A stretch of DNA of 64,000 nucleotides, taken from positions 930,001 to 994,000 of the forward strand of contig JAGPYM010000002.1 of the NCBI GenBank assembly GCA_020736575.1, read 5' to 3'. Origin of the DNA: Thelonectria olida. Its lineage: Eukaryota > Ascomycota > Sordariomycetes > Hypocreales > Nectriaceae. The position numbers were made by a program, and so were the translations under genes. Below the pieces are notes generated by a model. That model worked only from the letters and a program-made list of their open reading frames with translations. It was not told the DNA's origin and did not search any database. Shown here piece by piece: positions 44,981 to 57,787 of this stretch (position 1 is its first letter; each line of letters starts with the position of its first letter).

Positions 44981-46877
44981 TTATGCTGCTGCTGGCTCTA
45001 CAATCATGGTCGGCAGCTCTCTGATATCGACGTGCTCTTGTGATCCCAAGTCAACTACACGGATGGCTTCCATGCCAACTATCCCCTCCTGCAGCGCCAA
45101 AAACTGAAGCTCAGCAACGTGACACGCTCCTGGTGCTAACGGTCCTACTCGCGTGTCGGCGCTCAGGCAGACGACTTCGGTAGGTTCGATGGCAAAGTTC
45201 TTCTGCATGGCGTGCAGAACGTTTTCATCCACAACGGCATCGCTGATCTCCTTCTCACCACGCCGTCGGGCTCCGGTGGACGGGGGTCGAGTCATACGGA
45301 CTTCGTTTCGACGACGTCTCGGCACGGCGACCAGGGCAAGTTTACGAGGAGGTAGGGGATTGTGCTCCGAAGCACGATTGACGACGTAGACGGTCCAGGA
45401 GAAGACGTCGCCGGGGCGGACGGGCTCCGATGGTCCGGTGAAGGTCATGGTGATGCCGAGCTCTGGGAGGTTGGCTTCGGTGTTGGAGGTGGCAGCCTCC
45501 AGGCCGGGCAGGGCGTCCGGGCGGATGACGGAGGGAGACTTGAGGGGGTGGACGGCCTGGCCGGTGATGGAGAGCTGGGATGGGCGATGGGATCGTTGGA
45601 TGCCGGTGCCAGTGGTCGGGCCGAAGCCTGGATTGACGGGGGTGGTGAAGTCGAGATTCGTCGTCCAGTGCATGGTCAGATGCGGGGTGCAACGGCCGGG
45701 GATGACCTGGGCAGTGGCGTTGATTGAGATGTCAAGATCTCTCGACGGGTTCTTGGGCGTGATGTCCAGTTCGTTGGGAGCAATACGGTAGAGGAAGGTG
45801 ATGTGGTCGTGGGATACGCATGAAAGAGGTAGCTTCATGCCCGACTCATCATTGAGGCTGTCAACGGTACTATCCGGTATCGACAGGCTGATCTTGTCAA
45901 GCGTGACCTCGCAGTCAAAGTTTGAAGTAAAGTCGACTTCAAGGAGGGCAATGACGGCCGCGCTGTTTGGTGATGTGTTGGGCCTTGAAAAGCGTATGCG
46001 GGTATGCACAATGGGATAGATCTTGAGCTCTAGCCGCTGCAGGGCGCGGATATGCAAAACCAGCTCCTGCGGTTGAGTGACGGGGGCAACTCGAGAGACT
46101 CGAGTGGCAGACAGTCGAGGCTTTACGTCAAATAGGGAGGCGTCGCTGGCGAAGGACTCGAGCAGATTGTAGCCCAACGGCACGCCGCTGTGAAGATATC
46201 CGCTCCCGATGGTGGGGAATTCCAAGGTCAGCTCGGGCTTGAGGCTTGCGGAAGCTGAGATGACGACTGAAGGGCCGTGAAGACGGATGCGCGGGCGAGC
46301 GAGGAAGACGGGCAGTTTCCAGGCGGCATATATACTCTGGCCAGCATGTCTTTCTTCATCATCGCTGTCCCCCTCCACACCACTGCCCTCTTCATCGACG
46401 ACGATGACCGGGTCCTCAATATCAGGGACCCGGGCTGTGAAGATGCTGTCTGAGGTGGATGGAGTGTCGCGCCCAGAAGTAGTACTATTGACGATGTGGG
46501 CATCGACTGAGATGACTAGTCTCTTGAGATGAGATCTAAGTACCGCTTCACTTGTCCAAGGTGTTTTCAAGATGACGAGAAGATCAACCGTCTCGTCTAG
46601 GTGTTCGTAAGCACGGCGTGTACTGTGTAGGTGGCATGGGGGATAGCGGTGACAAGTTACCAAAGAAGAGAGATTCGCGCTGGTCTATTGACAGAATAGA
46701 AGTTCCCGGCTCCAGATCTTTAAATGCAGTTTCCAGGTCCAGATTCGAGTCTGTGGGCACGAGATATGTTAATTGGGATTGCTCTGCGAAGTCGGCGGCT
46801 GCGTCTGGGACGAATTGGGCGGCGAAGCGCTCGGGAGACGTTGGATCTGGCCCTAGGGCCGCATCGAGTTGTGACAT
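44981..46877 (-). CDS. TRS65: TRAPPII complex subunit Trs65
   Basis: Trs65 is a fungal-specific subunit of TRAPPII, the Rab (Ypt31/32) exchange factor at the late Golgi. Exons 46877-46661 and 46596-44981 encode about 610 residues. The intron (64 nt) joins ESLFF to DETVDLLVILKTPW, the family's N-terminal beta segment. The C-terminal half has immunoglobulin-like beta segments, such as GDVFSWTVYVVNRAS and CHVAELQFLALQEGIVGMEA, ending in REL(P)TMIVEPAAA. This is the pattern of the Trs65 family (Pfam TRAPP trafficking subunit Trs65). The intron acceptor was chosen because nearer AG sites give introns of about 31 nt or the wrong frame. Confidence 0.85.
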
Positions 46878-47337
46878 GTTGGCCCGCTGCGGAGGAGACG
46901 GCTCTATCGCTTCATTGAGAGAATTGAATTAATTTCGACTTTTCCCCCCGCTCTCTTTGCGTGTTTGGGCGGTCTCATATGCCCGTTCAGTTGCGATATA
47001 ACGTATGCTCCTGGATAAGTCGACGTGTCGGTCGGGTCGCTTAGATGCATAGGTAGGTAGCTAGGCAGCTCTAATAATAAGGGAGGAACGTTAATCTTAG
47101 AGGGGGGAGGTGCAAAGCAAAACGTGGTCTGTGCGTCAAAAAGTTGATGGTTCGCAAATCTGCTCGCAGCATCGCGACTCACCCACCACCATCATCAACT
47201 CTCTTCTCGACCTCATCCCAACACATCTGCCGCCCAATCATTCCATCAGGGACGCGTCGCCAGCACTTACAAACCTCCCCACTCGATACTATCAACAGCC
47301 ATTGCAGATTCCACGCGCGACGCTCACCACTTCAACC
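46878..47337. promoter_or_regulatory. Divergent promoter of TRS65 and PRP40
   Basis: A 460-bp spacer with AGGTAGGTAGCTAGG at about 47051-47065 and a C/T-rich leader before PRP40 (47180-47300). Confidence 0.55.
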
Positions 47338-50013
47338 ATGAATGGCTACGGGGCTTCTGCGCCCTTTGCCCAAGCAGCCTCGCCATGGCAAGAACATCGT
47401 ACCCCCGACGGACGAACCTATTACTACAACCCTGCAACCAAGGCGACACAATGGACCAAGCCCGAGGATATGATGTCGCCAGCAGAGGTGAGCTTGATGC
47501 AGCTTCTCGAATACCCCTTTGAATTGGAATGCTAATACCGTGGCACAGCGCGCCCTTGCCAACCAGCCCTGGAAGGAGTATACTGCCGAGGGAGGTCGCA
47601 AGTACTGGTATAACACTGAGACGAAGCAGAGCTCATGGGAGATGCCCGATGTCTACAAGAGTGCCCTCGGCGCAAGCGAACCTGCCACGCCGGCTTCCTC
47701 GACACCGTACACCCCCGGTCCTCACAGCGCCGGCGGCTATGGAAATTCAGGCTACGATTCACACCGCGACCACCGTGACCGCCGGGATGATCGCGACCGG
47801 CGTGATGACCGCGACCGCCGCGACGAGCGGGACATTTACCCCGAGTCTCGACAACTGACGTGGAGCGATCCCAAGGCACAAGCATTCGTCCCTGCGACCA
47901 ATGACCCCGAATATGCCACCCTCGAGGAGGCCGAAGCTGCGTTCGCCAAGCTCCTCAGGCGCAGTGGCGTCCAGCCCGATTGGACCTGGGAGCAGACTAT
48001 TCGAGCGACGGCTCGAGATGCTCAATTCCGTGCGATCAAGGACCCCAAGGATCGTCGAGCTGCTTTCGAGAAGTATTGCCAGGATATGGTGGTTCAGGAC
48101 AAGGAGCGCGCCAAGGAAAGACTTGCAAAGCTTCGTGCTGACTTCGAGACCATGCTTAAGCGACACCCCGACATCGCCCATTACACCCGGTGGAAGACTG
48201 CCCGCACCATGATTGAGGGCGAGACTATTTTCCGCTCTACCAACAATGAGGAAGAGCGTCGCCAACTTTTCGAGGAGTATATCATCGGCCTGAAGAAGGC
48301 ACATGCTGAACAGCAGACCACTCTTCGAAAGAACGCTATGGATGGTCTCATCGATCTCCTTCCCAAGCTCAATCTTGAGCCATACACGCGCTGGTCTGAT
48401 GCGCAAGGTATCATCTCATCCACCCCACCCTTTCAGAGTGATGAAAAGTACCAGACCCTCACCAAGTTTGACATCTTGACTGCTTTCCAAAACCATATGA
48501 AGGCTCTTGAGCGCAAGTTCAACGATACCAAGCAAGAGGAGAAGAACAAGAAGTTCCGCAAGGAACGTAAGGCTCGTGATGGTTTCCGGTCCCTCCTAGC
48601 CGAACTCCGCCGTAGCGGTAAGATTAACGCTGGAACAAAGTGGTCACAACTTGTTTCTGTGATTGAAAATGAGCCTCGATACACCAACATGGCTGGTTTG
48701 GGCGGCTCGACGCCCCAGGAACTCTTCTGGGATGTCATTGAAGAGGAGGAGCGTGGTCTGCGTGTACCCAGAAACATTGTTCTCGACGTTCTCGAAGTGA
48801 GTCTTGTTATCCTACAGTTTCAGTTTTCCAGCTAACACATAGTCCAGGACAAGCGGTTTGAGCTCACGCCTACGAGTGACTTTGACGAGTTTCTATCCCT
48901 CATGAAGGATGATCGACGGACTGCTAACATTGGCCGTGAGCTGCTCAAACTCATTTTCGACCGAGTATGTATCTCGGCACTCCAAACTATACGCTTATTG
49001 CTAACGCCGCATTTTATAGCTCCGCGAAAAGCGTTCATCCAAGCGAGATGATGACCGATTGTCGGAGCGCCAACAGCGCAGAGCCGTTGATGAGCTGCGA
49101 GCACACATGAAGCGCATGGAGCCCGCCATCACGGTGAATGACACTTATGAAAAGGTACGACCTCGACTTCTGAAACTAGACGAGTTCCAGGCCATCACTT
49201 CCGAGGATGCTCGTCGAAGTGCCTTTGACAAGCACATCCGCCGATTGCGAGAGAAAGGAGACGACGCAGACCGAAGCTACAGACGCCGCGACCGAATGTC
49301 CAGCGAACGAGACTTGCACCGACGCGAGAGAGATCGCTCCAGAGGTGAGCGATCTCATCGCAGCGGCGGCGGGCGTAGCGCTCGACGAAGTCGCAGTCCG
49401 GAGCCAGATGCGTATGAAGCGGATAGGCGCAAGGCCATCGCTGAGCGCGAACGTAACCACCGCAAGGCGAGCATGGCAGAAGGCTTGCTGGGATCGGATC
49501 GTGGCCGTGCATCACCCCCGCCACGTCGGGAACGTGAGCGAGAACGCGAGCGTGAGAGCCATCGTGATCGAGATCGTGATTATGACCGACACTCTCGCCC
49601 TCGCCGGGACGACGACAGCCATTATGAGCGCGAGCGGAGGGATAGAGAGGATGAACGCGAAAGACTATATCGTCGTCGCAGTGATCGAGGTTCGTATGAC
49701 GAGCTTCCGTATGGAGATGGGCCGTCAGGTTCTCGACGGCGACGCGCTGATGACGAGGATGACTATTCTCGCCGAGATTCTAGAGATTCTAAGGTATGAT
49801 TTACCCCTCGTTATTCTCAATTAAGACGCAGTAAGGCTAACCATCCCGCAGCGATTGCGAAGAGAACGATCTCGTGAGCGCACTCCACCGCGCGAATCCC
49901 GACCCCGCCAGAAAACGCCTCCCCCCGTTGCTGCTGCTGCCGCCGCCGCCGATACTGCTCCTAGTAAGGATGTTCACTCTGGCAGCGAGGAAGGCGAGAT
50001 CGAGGAGGATTAG
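47338..50013 (+). CDS. PRP40: U1 snRNP splicing factor Prp40 (WW and FF domains)
   Basis: Prp40 bridges the U1 snRNP at the 5' splice site with branch-point proteins. Exons 47338-47487, 47549-48796, 48848-48964, 49020-49793, 49852-50013 give about 816 residues. Two WW domains lie at residues about 17-43 ([20 protein letters not shown]) and 57-84 ([20 protein letters not shown]). A run of FF domains follows, e.g. [60 protein letters not shown] and [19 protein letters not shown]. The C-terminus is an Arg/Ser/Asp/Glu-rich tail ([34 protein letters not shown]), as in fungal and animal homologs, ending EEGEIEED. A short [20 protein letters not shown] repeat also sits between the WW and FF regions. 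Confidence 0.95.
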
Positions 50014-50847
50014 GTGGACTATTGACATGCTGCTTTTGAGGTGTATCTCACGCAACCCAAACGCTTGTTCATCGTACGTAACGGCATCATCAATCCCTCC
50101 CCAACACGACTGGTGGGCGAGATGACTCTCGAGTACAGGCTTTCGGCTCCTCTTATTACTGGCCGTCTCAGGGCCCAGACGGTGGATCACTCGGCTTAAC
50201 GCATGCTTCCTCGACCTAGCAAATGCCTAGTATGTTTCCCATTCCCCTTGGTCTCTTGCCTGTAATGCGTACGTAGGTCGAAAGTGGTGCAGTGCTTGGG
50301 TAGAAGCAGTTAGAGATTTGAAATATTACCTATTCACCGATATTGATTGTCTTTGTGACGATCGAGCGATTGTATATTGTACTATCGATGTGTTAAAAAC
50401 TGACTACCATGTTGCAACTACTATTGTTTCCCGCGAGGTAGGAAACGTGCAGACGACAGCAATCCTACTTAATCCATTGTCCCTCATTCTACGAAGTCAG
50501 TCCGGTTCGTCGGCCTAGCCATGTTGTTGCGTTGCGGTACCGCTAGTCACAGGGTAGCGAACGCAAGAAACAAGTTGGCCAACAACTCAAACGCAGATAA
50601 CATGACAACCATCATTCGCACCAAAAACCATGGCGAACCGCGTCTTCGTAGGACCAGACAATAGGGGATATGCTGTCGTCGCCGGTGTCATTCTTCTGGG
50701 TCGTCATCCTCGCCGGCGCTGTGCTCCTCTATACCTAAAATACCCGGGTGCCCGCCCTTGCGCCCCGAGCAAGAATTTGCATTTTGAACGCCCCAAACGC
50801 CGGGAAAAGTCTCAATATGGGGAGGGAAAGTGTCCTCAGGGGCGCCT
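50014..50847. other. Intergenic between convergent PRP40 and RLI1
   Basis: An 834-bp 3'-to-3' spacer. No gene is recognised. 50317-50480 is moderately A/T-rich and may hold the polyadenylation signals. Confidence 0.5.
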
Positions 50848-52948
50848 TTAGCTCTTCGCCTCGGGAGTCTCTTCCAAGAAGAACTATTGAGTAATATGGT
50901 TAGCAATGCAATCAAGTAAGATTCAATATGTGACGAGGTGTAGCTTACGTAGTTTCCACCCATCTTCTGCTCCTGGTCGAGCTGTGAGCCAAGCTTGTTG
51001 ATACGGGGTCGGTAGTTGGTAGGGTCGCGACGGAAGGTAACATCCAGGTTCTTCAAGAAGGTGTTGCAGCCAGTAAGGAGGGACTCGGGGGTGTTGGCGT
51101 GAGCATCGATGCCGGGCTGGCCGTCGAAGACGATGACTCGGTCGGCAAGGTAGGTGGCCATGATGAAATCGTGCTCGACAATGAAGGCGGTCTTCTTGGA
51201 GTGCATGATGAATCGCTTGATGACACGGGAAGCGATGATTCGCTGCTCGGAATCGAGGTAGGCAGAGGGTTCGTCAATGAGGTAGATATCGGCGGGAATA
51301 CCAAGAGAGAGGACAATGGCAACACGTTGCAATTCACCACCAGACAGGTTCTTGACTTCCTGATCAATGAAGTCATCAAGCTTAAGGGGCTTGACGACAT
51401 CAGTCTGGAACTGAGGAGACAGGAAGGCCTGCTTGATCTTTTTGAAGAAGAGCTGGCGGACAGTTCCTTCAAACTTGGGAGTGATCGTCTGGGGCTTCAT
51501 GCTGATCCTCAGATCAGGAACCTTGCCCTTTCCATCAGGCTTCAGAGCACCAGCCAACAGTCGACAGAAGGTCGTCTTTCCAGTACCGTTCTCACCCATC
51601 ATGACGATAATCTCGGAGTCGGTGAACTCGCCAGAGTCAATGCTGAGCTTGAAGTTACCGAGGGTCTTCTCCATCTTGGGGTACTTGAAGGCACGGGACT
51701 TGTCAATGGCGAAATCGTCAGCGGTCTCGGCAATACGGAAAGTCAGGGACTCGTCACGGAATCGCAAGTTCTCGGTGGGAATGTGGCCGTCGAGGAAGAT
51801 GTTGATGCCTTCACGGACGGAGTAGGGCATGGTCACGACACCGTAAACAGCGGGCTTTCCGTAGAGGACGCAGATGTAGTCGGAGAGGTAATCCAGGACG
51901 GACAAATCGTGCTCGACGACGATGATGTAGTCATCATCACGCAGGAGGGAGCGGATGACCGAGGCGGCACTGAGACGCTGCTTGACATCGAGGTAGGAGG
52001 AAGGCTCGTCAAACATGTAGACGTCGGCCTTCTGGACGCACACGGTACCAATGGCAAATCGCTGCAGCTCGCCACCAGAGAGAAGGTTGACGTCTCGATC
52101 CATAATGTGGTTCAGCTCAAGAGTATTGGCAACCTGTTCTTGATTTCCGAGGCTGGCACGGCTCTCAATCAAGTACCGGACGCTCTTGTTGGGTCCTCGG
52201 ACCGCCTTGGGGATCTGGTCCACATACTGGGGCTTGACGACGGCCTTGAGGTCATCCTCAAGAAGCTTGGTGAAGTAGTCTGTCACAAGAGGTCAGTCCA
52301 GATTCGAGATGAGCCTCGATGGGTTTCGGGGATCATGGTGCCATACTTTGCAGCTCGGAGCCACGGAAGTGCTTGATAACATCCTCCCAATCAGGAGGGT
52401 TGTCGTGGCGGCCCAAGTTAGGCTTGAGCTTTCCGCTGAGAATCTTCAGGGCAGTACTCTTTCCAATACCGTTGGTTCCAACGAGGCCAAGAACCTGGCC
52501 GGGTCGGGGCATCGGCAGACGGTGCAGCTTGAAGCTGTTGGGGCCATAACGGTGGGTGACCTGGCTCTCGAGGTTGGTGGGCAAGTTGATGATGGTGATG
52601 GCCTCGAAGGGGCATTTTTTCGGGCAGATACCACAACCAATACAGAGCGACTCGGAGATGAAGGCAAGACGGTCGGAGGGAGAGACTTCGATACAGAGCT
52701 TTCCGCTACGGACGACAGGGCAAGACTTTTTGCACTCTTGACGGCATTTTCGAGGGCGACACTAAGGAGGAGGGGTTAGTTTTTGATGGGGGGCCAAATA
52801 ATTGATCGAGGCACGGCGACGAACCTTGTCGCTATTGACAATGGCGATACTGAGAAAGTTGCTGTTAGTTACTGGACACGTCTATTCGTCGCCTACCCAA
52901 CACCAGAGACATTTCGACTTTTACCTACCGTGTGAGCTTGTCCGACAT
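50848..52948 (-). CDS. RLI1: ABCE1-type ribosome-recycling ATPase Rli1
   Basis: Rli1 splits terminated 80S ribosomes and also acts in initiation. Five exons (52948-52929, 52849-52825, 52761-52347, 52279-50949, 50883-50848) encode 608 residues, the normal length. The first two exons are only 20 and 25 nt and together give [15 protein letters not shown]. The N-terminal 4Fe-4S domain has [17 protein letters not shown] and [16 protein letters not shown]. Two ABC domains follow, with Walker [10 protein letters not shown] and GENGTGKTT, two LSGGELQR signatures, and Walker B segments [12 protein letters not shown] and [12 protein letters not shown]. The last exon holds only [11 protein letters not shown]. 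Codon use is highly biased (highly expressed), which leaves a long open frame on the opposite strand. Confidence 0.97.
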
Positions 52949-53505
52949 GTTTGCGACTGGCGAAGGACACAACGGAACGAGGTGGGGTTTCGGGTAGGTT
53001 TTTTTTGACTTTAAATATTGTTTTGAAAAGTGGAAACAAAAGACGACGGATTTCCAGCACAGGACGCTGCACTTCACCGAGGAAATTGCGCGCGAGGAAG
53101 ACAAAGGGCACGCAAAGTGCTGGACGAGGCTCCTTGAAAGGGGAAGATCAAGAAAGAAGGTCACGGCCTGTAACAAGGAGTTGTGGTGGTGGTGTCTTGG
53201 TGTGTGGTCATCAATTTTTCTTGACTTGTGAATCGTCCACTTTGGCGGGGCAGGGCAGTGGGGGATTGTCGATAGCAGGTGAGGGCGTTAGCCCGTCGGG
53301 AGCTTGAATGTACTTTATCATGGAGAATTAGCTGTGGAGGTACTTTTTGGCCCTTGGTGCGCTAACCTGCAATGTATGACGTCCAACTTGGGCTGATTTT
53401 TTATAACGGTCGCTTTTTGGACACAGCCGCCTCCCGCCTCCCTTATAAAAATCACATAAAAGTAAATTACATATCTATATATTTACTTATTTACAAAAAC
53501 AATAG

Positions 53506-53550
53506 AAAAAAACCCCCCAAAAAAAACCCCCAAAAAAACCCCAAAAAAAC
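53506..53550. repeat. Alternating A/C runs (A7C6 A8C5 A7C4 A7C)
   Basis: Three-and-a-half units of poly-A followed by a C run that shortens by one each time (6, 5, 4, then 1). This is consistent with slippage at a simple repeat. Confidence 0.8.
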
Positions 53551-53644
53551 AATGAGATTTATATTTTTAACTCAAGTAAACAGTTAATATAGACTAATCC
53601 GTTAATAGACCAAATCAGCTGTCAGGCCGAAAAGAGTGAACAGT

Positions 53645-53664
53645 TCTCGCAACTCGTTGCGAGA
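53645..53664. repeat. 9-bp perfect inverted repeat, 2-nt spacer
   Basis: TCTCGCAAC, TC, GTTGCGAGA inside the AT-rich island; it may be part of a former element's terminal or internal palindrome. Confidence 0.7.
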
Positions 53665-54160
53665 CAGCAGCATCACACGACAGCTAATAAGGGCACGGCA
53701 AGGGCTCGGCACGCCCTCAGCGCCCAACCAATCCGGCTCCTTACAAAATTAAGAGAAAGCAATACTTGCTAATAACTAAGGGATTTAATTATACATTCTA
53801 TTTAAAGAGCACAATATACTCTGCGCAGGTTTCATATCCTTACAGAAGTTGCTATAACTGCTTCAGTAAACAGACTTGGACAAGATTACATGAAAGGGCA
53901 CCGGGTCTTGGAAGAAATTTTTCTTTTTAACTAAAAATTTGACAAATACATAGGGTTGGGGTTTTGTCCTGATCCAAGACACCCTTGCTTCCCATATTCC
54001 TCCTCCCTTTTCTCCCACTCCTCCTCAACTTCGGTGTCACGGATATATGTCTCGCATATCTTCAGTTCATCACAAAGGAGACGCTACCGCATGCATAATC
54101 ATACCAAGTCCAACCAACAATCTAAAAAACTCCTTCCACCTAGTCACCCAAATACCTTGC

Positions 54161-56537
54161 TTAGTATACACGCTTGAAAGGAGGCACGGGCTTGCACTCG
54201 TTCTCATCAAGGGTGGTGGAGATGACTTTTCGGTACTTGAGCTCGACGGGTCCGTGAGGCTCCTTCTGAAAAGACAGAGTGTGCTTCATCCAGTTCTCGT
54301 CGTCACGGTCGGGGAAATCCTCACGGGCGTGAGCACCACGGGACTCCTTTCGGTTAGCAGCTGACGTGGCAGTTTGCATACTAGAGTCGTCATTGTCAGT
54401 TCGCCGTCAATCAGTCAAAGGGTGGAAAAGAGCAAAACTTACGCGCAGGTCAGGAGGTTGCGGAGCTCAAGGGTCTCAACAAGATCCGAGTTCCAGATCA
54501 TGCTGCGGTCCTTCATGCCAACCTGGGCGTACAGGGCATCGATCTCCTTCATCTTGCGGACACCCTCATCCAAACTCTCCTGGGTTCGGAAGACGCTGAC
54601 CTCAGTCTGCATAGCCTTTTGCATGGCCAGGCGGATCTCAGCGGTGCTCTTGGGACCGTCGGCGGTTCGGACCTTGTCGAGGGTCTCGATGTGGTCGGCA
54701 GCAGCATCGGCAGCAGTGGGCTTCAGCTTATCACCAGGGTTGAACTTGTCACGGATAGTGTGCGAGACGGCACGACCGAAGACGACCAGATCCAGGAGAG
54801 AGTTGGCACCGAGTCGGTTAGCGCCGTGGACAGACACGCAAGCAGCCTCACCGCAAGCGTACAGACCGGGAACAATATGGTCGTTACCAGCCTCGTCGAC
54901 GGTGAGAACCTCACCAGTGTATCGAGTAGGGATACCACCCATGTTGTAGTGGACGGTGGGCAGGACGGGAATGGGCTCCTTGCGGACATCAACACCTGCG
55001 AAAATACCAGCAGTCTCAGAGATACCGGGCAGACGCTCAGCAAGAATCTCAGCGGGCAGATGGCTAAGCTGGAGGTAGATGTGATCCTTCTCGGGACCGA
55101 CACCACGGCCCTCACGGATCTCCATGGTCATGGATCGAGACACGACATCTCGGGAGGCAAGATCCTTGGCAGTGGGAGCATATCGCTCCATGAAGCGCTC
55201 ACCCTCGGAGTTGAGAAGATAACCACCCTCACCACGAGCACCCTCAGTGATCAGGCAGCCTGAACCGTAGATACCAGAGGGGTGGAACTGGACGAACTCA
55301 AGATCCTGGTTGGGAAGACCGGCACGGGCAACCATGGCCATACCATCACCGGTACAGGTGTGGGCGGATGTGCAGCTGAAGTAGGCTCGGCCGTAACCGC
55401 CAGTGGCGAGGACGGTGTGGTTGGCAAGGAATCGGTGAAGGGTGCCGTCCTCCTGGTTGTAGGCAAGGACACCGCGACACTCGCCGTCCTGCATGATGAG
55501 CTCGAGGGCGAAGTACTCTATGAAGTAGTTGGTCTTGTGGCGGAGAGACTGGCCGTAGAGAGTGTGAAGAAGGGCGTGGCCGGTTCGGTCAGCAGCAGCG
55601 CAGCATCGGTAGGCCTGGCCACCCTTGCCGTACTTTTGCGATTGACCGCCGAAAGCTCGCTGGTAACTGTGGACGACGTTTTAGCAACTGGAGAAGGGAG
55701 AGACATGGTTGTAGGGCTGATACTTACATCTTGCCATCCTCAGTTCGTGAGAAGGGGCAGCCGTAGTTCTCAAGCTCGATAATGGAAGCGGGAGCCTCAC
55801 GGGTCATGTAGTGGATGGCGTCCTGGTCACCAAGCCAGTCAGAGCCTTTGACGGTATCGTACATGTGCCATCTCCAGTCGTCCTCGTGCATGTTGCCGAG
55901 AGCGGCGTTGATGCCACCCTGAGCGGCGACAGTGTGAGATCGGGTCGGGAACAGCTTGGAAATACAGGCGGTGTTGAAGCCAGCCTCAGCGAGACCGAAG
56001 GCGGCACGAAGACCGGAGCCACCGGCGCCGACGACGAGGGCATCGTACTCGTGGTCCTGCACAAGTGGTCAATTGCTGGTGTTCTACAGGTAGCAGGTTG
56101 GTCGCGGGGGACAATGGGGGGGTCGACATACGATGACGGAGTACTTGGTGCTCACGAAAGGCGAGGCCTCCTTGGCACGCAGAGGGCCGTTGGCGATGAC
56201 GCGGGCTGTTGTAGGAGCTTGGTTAGCATCGAGGACAATTGGGTCGCGGGCATGGGAGAAAGAGAGCTTACCGGCAGGTCTGGTGGTAGAGAAAGCCCTG
56301 GCAGAGAGCCTGGGGGCCTTGAACAACTGATTATCGAGTATTAGCGACGTGAAAATGCGTCTGGGGAGTGAAGCTGGTGATGATGGTCTGAAGGGCGACC
56401 GGGCCGGTCCAAGCACGGAACAAGACGAAAGCAATCGACAAGTACAGCGACGACCTGCGCAAGGACAAAGGCAACAGTCAAGGACTTACGGAAGGGCTAG
56501 CGGCGAACCGCCTCAATGCCATAGAAGAAGCCATCAT
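54161..56537 (-). CDS. SDH1: Succinate dehydrogenase flavoprotein subunit, mitochondrial
   Basis: The catalytic subunit of respiratory complex II, oxidising succinate to fumarate in the TCA cycle. Six exons (56537-56490, 56326-56272, 56205-56132, 56056-55728, 55666-54443, 54380-54161) give 649 residues, the usual size. The start is an Arg/Ser/Ala-rich mitochondrial presequence, [16 protein letters not shown] then [13 protein letters not shown], split by a 163-nt intron. FAD-binding residues are in [19 protein letters not shown]. The covalent-FAD His is in [15 protein letters not shown]. Active-site segments include [20 protein letters not shown] and [18 protein letters not shown]. The C-terminus is [10 protein letters not shown]. 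Strong codon bias leaves long antisense frames. It is divergent from CHD1 with 2.5 kb between the starts. Confidence 0.97.
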
Positions 56538-57787
56538 CAACTCGAGACTGTGTGACCAGGCTGCATCCGAGGGGAATTGAAGATGAACGGGGTTGAGTTT
56601 TGGTTTTCTGGGGGGACGAGGATTTGGGGACGCAGCGCCGTAGCGACAAGGTTAGGTCCCTCCGCTAATTTTTTTTGCTTTCCATTGGGCGCATGCCGCA
56701 TGCGAGGCTCCCTACGACACAACCTGCGTAGGAAGTACAGAAACCCTGGGTCGCTACGGATTCTCTCGGCTCCTCGGTTCATCCGGCCAATCAGCACGCG
56801 CTTATTAGCAGCTCCGAGTACATTACTGACCCTCATCACTGGGTAAACAGAAGCAGCCAAGGGAGCCTCCAACGTGGCGTAGCTTCCTTGCTTCCTCCAC
56901 CTTCATACTGTAGCTGGACATTGAATGCCGGCCGAGGTGCTTTTCCTCATATGAAGCCCATCCTTCAACTGCCTCTGCTTCTCTCTTCCTTTTTGCTGCA
57001 TGAATTCCAAAAACAAAAATCAATTCCGTTTTGTTCCTTCCAGGCTGACACACATGAAGCGGAACCCGCCGACTTCTTCCATCTTCACCTCGGGAAATTC
57101 TCATCCCCAACTTGCAACCGTCAATGACGAGCACACTCGTTTTCCAGCTGATGAATCTATCACGTGCCGAGCCGGAAAGCCTTTCATCCATCGGCTCCAC
57201 TCCCCGCGAATCGCGAAATCATTTCCCGGCCAAGACAATCGTGAGCTCGGTGACCACAAACCGTCCCTCGGATTCAAACTGCCGCCGCTCCGGATGCTCA
57301 AGCCTAGGCAAAGTCGTTAGGTCTGGGCCCCTTCCTTGTTCCTCCACTCGCGCCAACGGACACAAAGCCGAAATCTCAGGGCAATCTTTCCGTTTCTGTC
57401 CGATCCTGGACGAACTACACCGAGGAAGAGACTCGATTGAGCTATGTCTGGTCAATCTCCTAATTGCTTTTAGTTATCAATCTCACCATTGAATACTCCT
57501 TGGGCCATCTATGCACCAACCAGATCGTAAAAGCTACATAATAATGGAATGGCATATTGGACAAAATATTGCTGCCTCCCTCGGCCGTCCATGTCTCAGA
57601 GCGTCCTGGCCCCTCCCGTTGGTTTCAACAGTGGCGACTACCTTGCTAGGTGCCTGCAGGAGAAATCTTAAATTTGTGGAAATTTTCGTGCGCGTTTGAG
57701 GATGAATAGATGTCTCTACTAAAGCCATTTATTTGGCGTGCCTCAACCAACTATTATGGCTGGTTTGAAAATATCACTGCGACTACG

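Larger units (their letters stand above)
53380..53960. repeat. AT-rich decayed repeat island
   Basis: Composition changes abruptly to TTATAAAAATCACATAAAAG and TAATTATACATTCTATTTAA words. A more GC-rich core (53620-53750) sits between AT-rich arms. No coding capacity is seen. The look is that of a RIP-mutated transposon remnant, but no family or boundaries could be assigned. Confidence 0.4.
52949..54160. other. Intergenic RLI1-SDH1 with AT-rich island
   Basis: No gene is seen. 52949-53330 is the RLI1 promoter. 53380-53960 is an AT-rich patch with low-complexity and palindromic parts (listed separately). 53960-54160 is the SDH1 3' flank. Confidence 0.6.

Noticed and set aside
46629..46660. Shorter TRS65 intron ending at CTACACAG
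   Set aside because: The frame-compatible donor gives only a 31-nt intron; the GTAACT...CACCTAG intron of 64 nt gives a family-like junction.
49207..49824. 205-codon alternative frame in the PRP40 tail
   Set aside because: Produced by the Arg/Ser/Asp/Glu repeat; the PRP40 frame is required by exon phases.
54619..55263. Plus-strand 214-codon frame over SDH1
   Set aside because: Antisense shadow of a codon-biased gene, no motifs.
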